64,000 nt of DNA from Oscillospiraceae bacterium MB24-C1 (GTDB lineage: Bacteria; Bacillota; Clostridia; Oscillospirales; Ruminococcaceae): positions 1,327,501 through 1,391,500 of the forward strand of contig CP133187.1 in the NCBI GenBank assembly GCA_030913685.1, given 5' to 3'. The translations under genes and the position numbers were made by a program. The notes beneath the pieces were generated by a model. That model made no database searches and had not been told where the DNA came from. It saw only the letters and a program-made list of their open reading frames with translations. Below are positions 43,509 to 52,281 of the stretch, piece by piece; positions within the stretch are counted from its first letter, which is position 1; every line of letters starts with the position of its first letter.

Positions 43509-46160
43509 ATGGAATGGACTGGACTAAACGAACTGCGCAGCAAGTTTTTAAATTTCTTTGAAAGCAAAGGGCATATCTTACTGCCCTCTGCCCCGCTCGT
43601 ACCCCGCGACGACAACAGCCTGCTGCTCATTAACTCGGGCATGGCGCCGCTGAAGAAGTACTTTACCGGCATGGAAACCCCGCCCAGAAAGCGCGCAACC
43701 TCCTGCCAGAAGTGCATCCGCACCCCCGACATTGAGAATGTGGGTAAAACCGCCCGCCACGGCACCTATTTCGAGATGCTGGGTAACTTCTCGTTCGGCG
43801 ATTATTTTAAGCACGAGGCGACGGCCTGGGCGTGGGAATTTTTGACCACCGAGCTGCAAATCCCCAAAGATCTGCTTTGGGTCACCATCTATGAAGATGA
43901 CGACGAGGCCAAGGACATTTGGATCAACGAGGTCGGCGTATCGCCTGACCGTATCATCCGCATGGGTAAGGAAGATAATTTCTGGGAGATCGGTTCCGGT
44001 CCTTGCGGTCCCTGCTCCGAGCTGCATTTTGACCGCGGTGAAAAATACGGTTGCGGCTCACCCGACTGTTGCGTCGGCTGCGAATGTGACCGTTATATCG
44101 AAATCTGGAACCTCGTGTTCACTCAGTTTAACTCCGACGGTAATGGCAACTACACGCCACTGGATCACCCCAACATCGATACAGGCATGGGCTTGGAACG
44201 ACTGGCTTGCGTTATGCAGGGCGTAGACAATCTCTTTGAGGTCGACACTGTTCAGCGCATTATGAGCCACATCAGCAAAATTGCAGGCGTAACCTACAAA
44301 GACGACCCCAAAACCGATATTTCGCTGCGCGTCATAACCGACCATGTGCGTTCGACCACCATGATGATTGGTGACGGCGTTGTCCCCTCGAACGAGGGCC
44401 GCGGCTATGTGTTGCGCCGCCTGCTGCGCCGCGCTGCGCGCCACGGCAGATTACTGGGCATCACCGAACCGTTCCTCTATCAGGTGGTAGATACCGTCAT
44501 TGAAGAAAATAAAGTGGCTTATCCCGGGCTTGTTGATACCCGCGATTATATCGTCAAGGTCGTTAAGATGGAGGAGGAGCGCTTCTCCCGCACCATCGAT
44601 TCGGGCATGGAGCTGCTCTCAAACATCATCGACCGTATTGAGAGTGAAGCCATGAACAAAGATAAGCGCGTATTGCCGGGCGACCTTGCGTTTAAGCTTT
44701 ATGATACCTTCGGCTTCCCGGTTGATCTTACCCGCGAAATCTTAGAAGAAAAGCAGATTGGCCTTGACGAAGAGGCTTTTAAGAAGCTGATGGCCGAGCA
44801 GCGTGATCGCGCACGCAAAGCGCGCGAAAATATGGGCGATGTCAGTTGGGAAGACGATGTGCTTGCGACCCTTGATAGCAAGACCAGTTTTGTCGGTTAC
44901 ACGGCCAACGATATAAAGTGCAAAGTAGTCGCTATCGTTTCTGACGGTACGCTGGCAGATGCCATCGGTACAGGCGACCGTGCCGCCATCGTGCTGGATA
45001 CGACCCCCTTCTACGCCGAGAGCGGCGGCCAAGTGGGTGATGCGGGCGTCATTTCAGACGGCAAGGCGGTCTTCCATGTGTATGACTGCAAAAAATCCCC
45101 CACCGGTCAGTTTTTGCATATCGGTGAGGTGGTTGAGGGTAGCCTGCTGACCGGCAGCGATGTGACCGCCGTTGTCACGAAACCCCGCCGTAGCGCCATT
45201 ATGCGCAACCACACTGCCGCACACCTGTTGCAATTTGCACTGCGCGAGGTGTTAGGCACCCATGTGCATCAGGCTGGGCAACTGGTGGACAGCGACTATT
45301 GCCGCTTTGATTTCACACATTTTGCGTCTGTCACCCCCGAGGAACTCAGCCAGATCGAGGCACTGGTCAACGATATGATCTTCTCTGCCTTGTCGGTTAC
45401 TGTCGCCGAAATGTCGCAGGACGAAGCTAAGCAGAAGGGCGCCATGGCATTGTTTTCTGAAAAATATGGTGACACCGTACGTGTCGTCGATATCGACGGG
45501 CGCGCAATCGAGCTCTGCGGCGGCACCCATGTAGACAACACTGCTAAGCTGGGCATATTTAAAATTCTTAAAGAATCATCGGTTGCGGCGGGCGTTCGCC
45601 GTATTGAAGCCGTCACCGGCAGCGGTGTGCTGGGTTATATCAACCAGCTTCAGTCGCAAATTGCCTCTGCGGCCGAACTTCTGAAAATCGGCTCCGGTGC
45701 AGACCTCGCCGGAAAGATCGGCGCATTACAAAGTGAACTCAAGGCCAAGGAACGTGAAATAGATTCGATGAGCCAGCGGCTGGCAACTTCTCAGATTAAG
45801 AACTTGTTTGAAAGCGCCAAGGACATCGACGGTATTCGGGTGATGACCGCCTCCTTTAACGACATGACGCCCGATGCGCTGCGCGCGCTCGGCGACAAAG
45901 TCAAGGAATATGCTGAGCCAGTTATGGCGGTGTTCACCTCCGCCTCTGGTGCAAAGGCTTCTGTGTTGGCAGTTGCCAGCAAGGCGGCTGCTCAGAAGGG
46001 TGCGCATGCGGGTAAACTGATTAAATCGCTTACTACAATGGCCGGTGGCTCCGGTGGTGGAAAGCCCGATTCCGCCATGGGCGGTGCACCCGAAATCGTT
46101 AAGCTTAACGAGGCGGTTTCAAAGGTGGAAAACTTGCTTAGAGACATGCTGACAAAATAA
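43509..46160 (+). CDS. alaS: Alanyl-tRNA synthetase
   Basis: Charges tRNA-Ala. Class II synthetase, 883 residues. It has the N-terminal catalytic core (LNELRSKFLNFFESKGH; LLINSGMAPLKKYF), the editing domain with HTAAHLL and CGGTHVDNT zinc/editing motifs, and the C-Ala region. ATG 43509 is preferred over GTG 43497 because MEWTGLNELR matches the family start; an AGGA lies upstream in either case. It heads an apparent operon with hinT, a phosphoribosyltransferase, comEC, holA and others, and is controlled by an alanine T-box. Confidence 0.97.
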   Translation: MEWTGLNELRSKFLNFFESKGHILLPSAPLVPRDDNSLLLINSGMAPLKKYFTGMETPPRKRATSCQKCIRTPDIENVGKTARHGTYFEMLGNFSFGDYFKHEATAWAWEFLTTELQIPKDLLWVTIYEDDDEAKDIWINEVGVSPDRIIRMGKEDNFWEIGSGPCGPCSELHFDRGEKYGCGSPDCCVGCECDRYIEIWNLVFTQFNSDGNGNYTPLDHPNIDTGMGLERLACVMQGVDNLFEVDTVQRIMSHISKIAGVTYKDDPKTDISLRVITDHVRSTTMMIGDGVVPSNEGRGYVLRRLLRRAARHGRLLGITEPFLYQVVDTVIEENKVAYPGLVDTRDYIVKVVKMEEERFSRTIDSGMELLSNIIDRIESEAMNKDKRVLPGDLAFKLYDTFGFPVDLTREILEEKQIGLDEEAFKKLMAEQRDRARKARENMGDVSWEDDVLATLDSKTSFVGYTANDIKCKVVAIVSDGTLADAIGTGDRAAIVLDTTPFYAESGGQVGDAGVISDGKAVFHVYDCKKSPTGQFLHIGEVVEGSLLTGSDVTAVVTKPRRSAIMRNHTAAHLLQFALREVLGTHVHQAGQLVDSDYCRFDFTHFASVTPEELSQIEALVNDMIFSALSVTVAEMSQDEAKQKGAMALFSEKYGDTVRVVDIDGRAIELCGGTHVDNTAKLGIFKILKESSVAAGVRRIEAVTGSGVLGYINQLQSQIASAAELLKIGSGADLAGKIGALQSELKAKEREIDSMSQRLATSQIKNLFESAKDIDGIRVMTASFNDMTPDALRALGDKVKEYAEPVMAVFTSASGAKASVLAVASKAAAQKGAHAGKLIKSLTTMAGGSGGGKPDSAMGGAPEIVKLNEAVSKVENLLRDMLTK

Positions 46161-46251
46161 TTAAAAGACTGCCCACGCGGCGGTTAGGCGGGAATATAGC
46201 CCCTTGACCGCCGCAGGGTTCTGCGCCATTATGAAAGGAAGGGACGATTTT
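46161..46251 (+). other. Intercistronic hairpin region between alaS and hinT
   Basis: GCGGCGGT/ACCGCCGC arms (about 46172-46213) enclose a long loop, with no T tract. Probably an RNA processing or stability element rather than a terminator. Confidence 0.35.
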
Positions 46252-46590
46252 ATGGACTGCCTATTTTGTAAAATTGTTGCAGGAGAAATTCCCAGTACGA
46301 AGATCTATGAAGATGATCTGGTACTGGCGTTTCGCGATATTGACCCCAAAGCGCCGTTTCATGCAGTGGTTATCCCCAAGACGCATCTTGCCTCGGCCGC
46401 TGATATCAGCGCCGACAACAGCACCGTAATCGCTCATTTGTTTGAGGTCATCGCTGAGATCGCTCGACGTGAAAAGCTAGATAAAGGCTTTCGCGTGGTG
46501 ACCAACTGTGGCGAAGAGGGCGGTCAGACAGTTGGCCACCTGCACTTTCATCTGCTGGCTGGGCGCAACCTCGGGTGGCCCCCCGGCTGA
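46252..46590 (+). CDS. hinT: HIT-family nucleotide hydrolase (HinT-like)
   Basis: Small purine nucleoside phosphoramidase of the histidine-triad family; 112 residues. MDCLFCKIVAGEIPS is the typical N-terminus and HLHFHLL the HxHxH active site. ATG 46252 follows AGGAAGGGA. Located after alaS; HinT proteins hydrolyse aminoacyl-adenylates, which fits next to a tRNA synthetase. Confidence 0.93.
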   Translation: MDCLFCKIVAGEIPSTKIYEDDLVLAFRDIDPKAPFHAVVIPKTHLASAADISADNSTVIAHLFEVIAEIARREKLDKGFRVVTNCGEEGGQTVGHLHFHLLAGRNLGWPPG

Positions 46591-46634
46591 TTTGCAATTT
46601 AATTTGTTGCTATAACTGAAAGGGAGTTTAAATC

Positions 46635-47174
46635 ATGGCTGAATCCTACCGCCTGAAGGTCGCCGGTTTGGAGCGCGATCTGACACTTTGCCCGCTTAAT
46701 GACAAGCTTTCTATTGCGGGTTTTATTATGTTTTCTGATGTTGAGCTGACCGTCAATTGCGCCGCCGAGCTACTTAAAAAGGTGCCGCGTTTTGACGTTA
46801 TCATCACGGCGGAATCCAAGGGCATTCCGCTGGCCTATGAAATGAGCCGCCAGTCAGGTAAAAACTATTATCTGGCACGTAAGAGCAAAAAGCTTTATAT
46901 GGTTGACCCAGTCGCGGTGGAGGTTAAATCCATCACCACCACGAATATCCAGACGCTTTATATGGATAGAAACGACCTTGATGCACTTTCTGGCAAGCGG
47001 GTGCTGATTGTGGATGACGTCATTTCAACCGGTGAATCGCTCAATGCCCTTAAAGCCCTGGTGGAAAAGGGTAATGGCAACATTGTCGCCTGCGCCGCTG
47101 TACTAGCCGAAGGTGACGCCGCTAAGCGTGACGATATCATTTTCTTAGAGCCTCTGCCTCTGTTCCCCCGCTAA
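46635..47174 (+). CDS. Phosphoribosyltransferase, adenine PRT-like
   Basis: 179-residue type I phosphoribosyltransferase. The PRPP-binding loop RVLIVDDVISTGESL is complete. TAESKGIPLAYEMSRQSG matches the hood/pyrophosphate loop of adenine phosphoribosyltransferases. It may salvage adenine or another base, or be a regulatory PRT. ATG 46635 follows AAAGGGAG. Confidence 0.85.
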   Translation: MAESYRLKVAGLERDLTLCPLNDKLSIAGFIMFSDVELTVNCAAELLKKVPRFDVIITAESKGIPLAYEMSRQSGKNYYLARKSKKLYMVDPVAVEVKSITTTNIQTLYMDRNDLDALSGKRVLIVDDVISTGESLNALKALVEKGNGNIVACAAVLAEGDAAKRDDIIFLEPLPLFPR

Positions 47175-47243
47175 GATAATGTCGACTATATCGCACAGGA
47201 TACGCCTAAAGCTATCTTGACTTTTAGTTAGGAGAATTATCTG

Positions 47244-49205
47244 ATGAGAAGACCGTTGTTTTGGATGGGATTTGCCTTCCTTTCCTCAACTGCGGTCTTT
47301 TTGCGTTTTGAATGGGGTATCGCTGCGTTTTTATGTGTAGGCATCGCGCTGTTGGCGTTGCTTTTCTCAAACGCCCGGTTGCGCACAGGGCTAGCTCTGT
47401 TTTTTGCCTGCGCCGCCTTGGGTACGTTGTTCAGTGCGCTATATACCACAGGAATTCGTCATTATCTCTCCCCGGTGCTGGCTGTAAGCGATCACCCAGT
47501 GGAAGTGATTTTGACCATTACTGAACGACAGGCACGCGGTAATTACTGCCGATGGCAGGGCAAAGGTACCGTTATTGCAAACGGTGTTTCGCGAACCTAT
47601 ACCGTAAATTTAAGCGGGTATACTGAGGAAGAGTCCGCTATTGGAGATGTGCTACGCTGTACCGCCAAAATTGAACAGCCTTTTTCTGGCGATATGCTGC
47701 GCTGCCGACTGGTCACGCTGCTGCCCCCGGCGGAAAATTCGCCCCATCCTTTCACCCACCTTCGACTACGCTGGCAGCAGGCGCTCTCAAACCAGGCGGG
47801 CGCGTTATCCGAAGATACACGGATATCTGGGGTGCTGTCGGCCATCCTTACCGGTGATCGTTCAAGGCTACCTAATAATGTCACCGCCGATTTTCGCGGC
47901 AGTGGATTATCGCATATTTTGGTGGTCTCTGGCCTACATCTGATTCTGGTCAGTCGCTTGGTGGGAATACTACTGTTGCGCGTCAGTACACCCCGGTATG
48001 CCGGCTTGTTGTCGCTGATCTTTTGCTGGCTGTTTGCGGCGGTCAGCGGACTTGGCAGCTCGGTTATTCGCGCCGCCGTCATGCTGACGCTGGTACATCT
48101 TGCAGAATTATTCAACCGCCACAGCGACACGCTAACCTCTTTGATGGTAGCGGCACTTCTAATGGGGCTACAAAATCCCTATACCCTTCTTTCAGTATCA
48201 TTTTTGCTCTCGTTCGGTGCGGTGGCAGGGCTTGCTGTGCTTGAAAAACCGATTTTCAACACCTTGCAGGGAAAAAAGCTCCGTAGTGGTGTAACGACGC
48301 ATCTGCTGCAAAGCCTTTCGGTCGGAATTGCGGCTCAAGCGGGTGCCGCGCCGGTACTGGTCTGGTTTTTCGGTTTGATTCCGCTATTAGGGCTTATTGC
48401 AAACCTTGCAGCAGTCTGGCTAATCGAACCTATCATGTTACTGGGGCTCACCGCACTGACGCTCAGTTTTGTGTCGCCCCTGCTGGGGGGCATTATCGCG
48501 CTGCCCTGCAATGCTCTGTTGCGTCTGCTTCTTTTAATCGCGCGGGTATTTTCACGCTTACCGGGCGCACAGCTCGGCTTCACCGAGCGCTGGCAGACCG
48601 CGTGGTTGTTCGGCAGTTTGTTCCTTGTGGTGTTGGTGTTCACCAAACGTCCTCGTGCGCCGGTGGGTCGCTTTGCAGCACTGGGATGTCTTGCTGTCGG
48701 ACTGACAGCCTCGGTACTGTTTGCAACCATGAACAGCAACCGCGCAGACATTATTCTGTTTAAAAACAGTGGCGCCGCTGTTATTTGCGGCAGCCGTGCC
48801 GTCCTTTTTGGCTCACCGCAAAACGGTTATGCGTTGCAGGAAATTCAGACCGCATTTGAACGCAGTGGTGTCAAATCACTCGATGCGATTGTGATTGATT
48901 CAGCAGATCAGGCGACATACCACACCGCCGCGCTAGCGCTGGATTATCCGTCGACTGTGCTATGCTCTCCACCCTCGCGCGCCGCCGTCACCTTCTCGCA
49001 CGCGGCCGGGCTGCCTCTGCGTAACCTGCCACAGGACGCTTTGTTGTATGGTGCCGTACGGTATCATAAATCTGACAGTGAAATAACGCTGACCTTTTCA
49101 GAGGCCGAGCTGTTAAAAACCGGCGGTAATTGTGTTATAATAGGGAAGTACGCAGAGCTGGAGCCCTTTTCGGCCAGTGTTCTACGTGCGCGTGCAAAAT
49201 TATGA
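47244..49205 (+). CDS. comEC: ComEC/Rec2 competence channel with degenerate hydrolase domain
   Basis: Membrane channel for single-stranded DNA uptake. The 653-residue product has N-terminal helices, an OB-like domain (residues about 90-160), and the competence core (SGLSHILVVSGLHLILVSRL; GLGSSVIRAAVMLTLVHLAE). After residue 500 it should have an MBL hydrolase domain, but the usual HxHxDH segment reads VIDSADQATYHT, and DVGQGD reads LFKNSGAAV. The metal site is therefore lost while the length is roughly kept. It precedes holA, a common neighbour. ATG 47244 follows TAGGAG. Confidence 0.88.
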   Translation: MRRPLFWMGFAFLSSTAVFLRFEWGIAAFLCVGIALLALLFSNARLRTGLALFFACAALGTLFSALYTTGIRHYLSPVLAVSDHPVEVILTITERQARGNYCRWQGKGTVIANGVSRTYTVNLSGYTEEESAIGDVLRCTAKIEQPFSGDMLRCRLVTLLPPAENSPHPFTHLRLRWQQALSNQAGALSEDTRISGVLSAILTGDRSRLPNNVTADFRGSGLSHILVVSGLHLILVSRLVGILLLRVSTPRYAGLLSLIFCWLFAAVSGLGSSVIRAAVMLTLVHLAELFNRHSDTLTSLMVAALLMGLQNPYTLLSVSFLLSFGAVAGLAVLEKPIFNTLQGKKLRSGVTTHLLQSLSVGIAAQAGAAPVLVWFFGLIPLLGLIANLAAVWLIEPIMLLGLTALTLSFVSPLLGGIIALPCNALLRLLLLIARVFSRLPGAQLGFTERWQTAWLFGSLFLVVLVFTKRPRAPVGRFAALGCLAVGLTASVLFATMNSNRADIILFKNSGAAVICGSRAVLFGSPQNGYALQEIQTAFERSGVKSLDAIVIDSADQATYHTAALALDYPSTVLCSPPSRAAVTFSHAAGLPLRNLPQDALLYGAVRYHKSDSEITLTFSEAELLKTGGNCVIIGKYAELEPFSASVLRARAKL

Positions 49206-49289
49206 AATAATTTAGGCGGGCTAACCGCAAAAAATAACGTGAAGGCGAAAATTGGTTTGTAAATTATAAGTTTGAAGGGAGCGGCCCGG

Positions 49290-50339
49290 ATGCTCTGCAC
49301 CACCGAGAAACAACTTAAAGAACAACTTTCAACTGAAAATTTCGCGCCGCTTTACCTGTTGTTCGGAAACGAGCCGGTGCTGCTGCGTACCTGGCGGCAA
49401 AAGCTGTTAGACACATTTGAACGCGCCGGAGATCAGCTGGAATATATGGACGGTAAGGCGTTGGATCTATCAGCCCTGTTTGACGCCGCCGAGCTGCTCT
49501 CGATGTTCGGCGGACGGCGGATCATCGCCATCGACAACTTTGAACCCGAACAGCTGATTGATGCAGACTGCAAGGCGCTGTGCACCTTTTTTGGTGAGAT
49601 CCCCGAAGGCACCATTTTGATTATCACAGCGGCGGCCGAAAGCTTTGACGAAAAAAAAGGCAAGTGCGCCAAAAAACTTCTGGCTGCCGCCGAAAAGTCC
49701 GGATTAGCCGCCCGGCTTGACCGCCGTGGAGAAGCTGATCTGCGCCGCTTTGTCATCGCACGCTGTAAAAGTAAGGGCAAAGCCCTGTCTAACGAGGCGG
49801 CCACCTTTTTACTGGCGCATTGTGGTAATGATATGGGCACCCTCTTAAATGAGTGCGACAAGCTTTGCGCCTATGCCACAGAAACAAAAAGAGATATTAA
49901 CAACGACATGATTCGCCAGGTCTGCCCGGGGGTACTCTCCGCCGACCCCTTTGCGCTTGCGCGCTTGATGCTGCGCGGCAATTTGCAGGCGGTGCTCTCA
50001 CAAGTGGACACACTGATGCGATTGCGCCAACCGGTCATCATGATTTTAGCAAATCTCAGCGGTGCTTTTTGTGATCTTGCGCGTGCTTGCGCTGCCCGTG
50101 CAAGCGGCCGTGCCGCGTCTGACCTGACCGCCGATTTTTCTTACCGTTTTGCCTGGCGCGCTCAAAACGCTTATCGCGATTGCGCCAGACTTAATGCCGC
50201 TGCAATCTATTCGGTGTGTGAGCTGCTATGCGAGGCCGATGCTACCCTTAAAAGTAGCAGTGCCGATGAACGCATCGTGCTTGAGACTACCATCATCCGC
50301 GCCATGCGCACGTTGCAAAAGGGTGGGGCGGTATGTTGA
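49290..50339 (+). CDS. holA: DNA polymerase III delta subunit
   Basis: Clamp-loader subunit that opens the beta clamp. 349 residues with the HolA pattern: PLYLLFGNEPVLLRTW at the N-terminus, a central Rossmann-like AAA+ part without Walker A, and helical domains ending with LKSSSADERIVLE. ATG 49290 follows AAGGGAG. It overlaps the next gene by seven bases. Confidence 0.9.
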   Translation: MLCTTEKQLKEQLSTENFAPLYLLFGNEPVLLRTWRQKLLDTFERAGDQLEYMDGKALDLSALFDAAELLSMFGGRRIIAIDNFEPEQLIDADCKALCTFFGEIPEGTILIITAAAESFDEKKGKCAKKLLAAAEKSGLAARLDRRGEADLRRFVIARCKSKGKALSNEAATFLLAHCGNDMGTLLNECDKLCAYATETKRDINNDMIRQVCPGVLSADPFALARLMLRGNLQAVLSQVDTLMRLRQPVIMILANLSGAFCDLARACAARASGRAASDLTADFSYRFAWRAQNAYRDCARLNAAAIYSVCELLCEADATLKSSSADERIVLETTIIRAMRTLQKGGAVC

Positions 50340-50923
50340 TAAAGGTAAGACAGCCCATCATCGTTGAGGGGCGATATGACCGTATCCGCCTTGCATCGCT
50401 CATCGACGGCGTCATTATCGAAACTGGCGGCTTTCGCATCTTTAAGGATAAGGCACTGCTCGATTCTCTACGCCATATCGCCCGCACCACAGGGCTTATT
50501 TTGCTTACCGATTCGGATCAGGCAGGTTTTCGCATTCGTAATTTTTTAAAAAACGCCATGGGGCCCAATGCGAAACTAACGCAGGTTTATATCCCCGGCA
50601 TCAAGGGCGTAGAGCGCCGAAAGCAAGCCCCCTCGGCTGAGGGGCTATTGGGCGTTGAGGGTATGGATTCCGAGACGCTACGCGCCGCGTTTGAGCGGGC
50701 AGGCGTGGGCTGTGAGACGGTTGTGCAAAAAAGCAATCTTACTGCGGCGGATCTGTTCGACGCCGGGCTGACCGGCAAGCCCGAGAGCGCTACCCGCCGC
50801 CGAGCACTGCTGCGAAAGCTACACCTGCCGGAGCGGTTGTCGAATTCGGCTATGCTCACGATGCTTAACACCCTGCTTACCCGCGAGGAATTTTTTACGT
50901 TGGCAGCGTCTCTGCCGCAATAG
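50333..50923 (+). CDS. rnmV: Toprim-domain protein, ribonuclease M5-like
   Basis: RNase M5 matures 5S rRNA. The 196-residue product has a Toprim domain with the Glu in VEGRYDRIRL and the Asp pair in LTDSDQAGFRIR. The GVEGMDSETLRAAFERAGV region resembles the RnmV C-terminal part. It starts inside the end of holA (ATG within GTATGTTGA). The name is given by family resemblance; an rRNA operon is not present to support it. Confidence 0.75.
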   Translation: MLIKVRQPIIVEGRYDRIRLASLIDGVIIETGGFRIFKDKALLDSLRHIARTTGLILLTDSDQAGFRIRNFLKNAMGPNAKLTQVYIPGIKGVERRKQAPSAEGLLGVEGMDSETLRAAFERAGVGCETVVQKSNLTAADLFDAGLTGKPESATRRRALLRKLHLPERLSNSAMLTMLNTLLTREEFFTLAASLPQ

Positions 50924-50945
50924 TGCAGAAAAAGGAGGGAACGCC

Positions 50946-52277
50946 ATGCAGTTTATTGACCTTGGTTTTTTGTTTTTGCTGCTTCCGATGTCGGCGGCAG
51001 TTTATTACTGCGTTCCCCAAAAATATAAACCCGCCGTTTTGTTGGGCATTTCGGTGTGTTTTTACTATTTGATGCAGCCTGACTCTATCTGGTTGCTGCT
51101 CACTGTCATACCCGACTGCCTGCTGCTGGCACACCTGAGCCATAGTGCCTCTGAAAACCAAAAAAATATTCTGCTCTTTAGGCTGTGCATTATCAAAAAT
51201 TTTATCGTCATGCTGGTTTTCGGCCTTTTAGGACCTTTTTTGCGACAAACGGCAGTTCCAGTGGGTATCATGGTTATTTCTCTTTCGCTGACTGAATTGC
51301 TGGTGCTTCAAAACCGCGGTGAGCCCGGTTTTGATTCGCCTGTTAAAACCGCCGGCGGCACCCTGTTTTTCGCCCGCTTTGTTTATGGGCCTGTTGGCGC
51401 TACGCAGGACCTAATGGCGCAGCTTGAGACGCCCGCACCGTCGCTCTCGCACATTGCCAAGGGCATTATGCTTCTGATTACCGGCGTTGCCAAGCAGGTC
51501 GTACTCTCCGAGCAATTTTTTGCGCTATTAAAAACCATATCCCGCCTACCACCGGGACAGTTTTCGGTTGCACTTGGCTGGCTGTGTGCGCTTTGTAGCG
51601 CGTTAGGATGTTATTTTTGGCTGTCATCTGTCAGCAATATTGCCAGAGGCATTGGTGAAGTTTTTTCGTTGAAGCTGCCCCGTATGCTTTATTATCCGTT
51701 TCAGGCCCGCAGCATCCGTGAATATGTTTACCGCCTGAACATACCGCTCGAAGACACCGTTTTCCGGATCATCTTCCCCGACAGCGACCACACTGCCAAC
51801 GACGCGCGATCCTATTTGGTCTCATTTTGTATGCCGCTACTCCTTGGGCTGTGGTTTTCGCCATCGGGTGGTTTTTTTCTGTGGGGCGGCTACTTTTCCT
51901 GTCTGGTGCTACTCGACTGGCTGGTACTTCGACATATCCCCACACCGCTGGGGTTTGCTGCACGCCTTTCGACTTTTGTCATCACACTGCCCGCTTATGT
52001 GCTGACATTACCTACCACGTTGGGCAACCGTTTTGCCATAATTACTACAATGTTGGGACTTGGCGGTGTACCACTTATCAATGACACGGCAATCTACCTT
52101 TTTTCTTCAAACTTTGTACTGATTATTGTGGGCATATTGGCCTGCTCGAACATTTTCGATCTTTTGGGCCGCGCCACCGAACAGCAGTTTCCGCGGCTCT
52201 GGTGGATTGGCTCTTCGCTGGCGCATCTGGTACTGCTGGTAGTTGCCACATCCTTTCTGCTTTGGAACGTGAGGTGA
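50946..52277 (+). CDS. MBOAT-like membrane protein lacking the catalytic histidines
   Basis: 443-residue polytopic protein with the architecture of AlgI/DltB O-acyltransferases: N-terminal PxxxxxYYCVPQKYKPAVLL, an FFARFVYGPVGATQDLMAQL block (canonical YFPxLIAGPI...Q), and later conserved-helix positions. The signature residues are changed. The FDFSGYSDMAIG position reads FWLSSVSNIARG; the FWRRWHISL position reads YVYRLNIPL; the LWHG...LYHG pair reads LWFSP...GYFS. Both active-site histidines are gone, with no frameshift. It sits four bases before a DHHW-like gene, the usual partner. Likely a non-acylating derivative. Confidence 0.75.
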   Translation: MQFIDLGFLFLLLPMSAAVYYCVPQKYKPAVLLGISVCFYYLMQPDSIWLLLTVIPDCLLLAHLSHSASENQKNILLFRLCIIKNFIVMLVFGLLGPFLRQTAVPVGIMVISLSLTELLVLQNRGEPGFDSPVKTAGGTLFFARFVYGPVGATQDLMAQLETPAPSLSHIAKGIMLLITGVAKQVVLSEQFFALLKTISRLPPGQFSVALGWLCALCSALGCYFWLSSVSNIARGIGEVFSLKLPRMLYYPFQARSIREYVYRLNIPLEDTVFRIIFPDSDHTANDARSYLVSFCMPLLLGLWFSPSGGFFLWGGYFSCLVLLDWLVLRHIPTPLGFAARLSTFVITLPAYVLTLPTTLGNRFAIITTMLGLGGVPLINDTAIYLFSSNFVLIIVGILACSNIFDLLGRATEQQFPRLWWIGSSLAHLVLLVVATSFLLWNVR

Positions 52278-52281
52278 ATCC

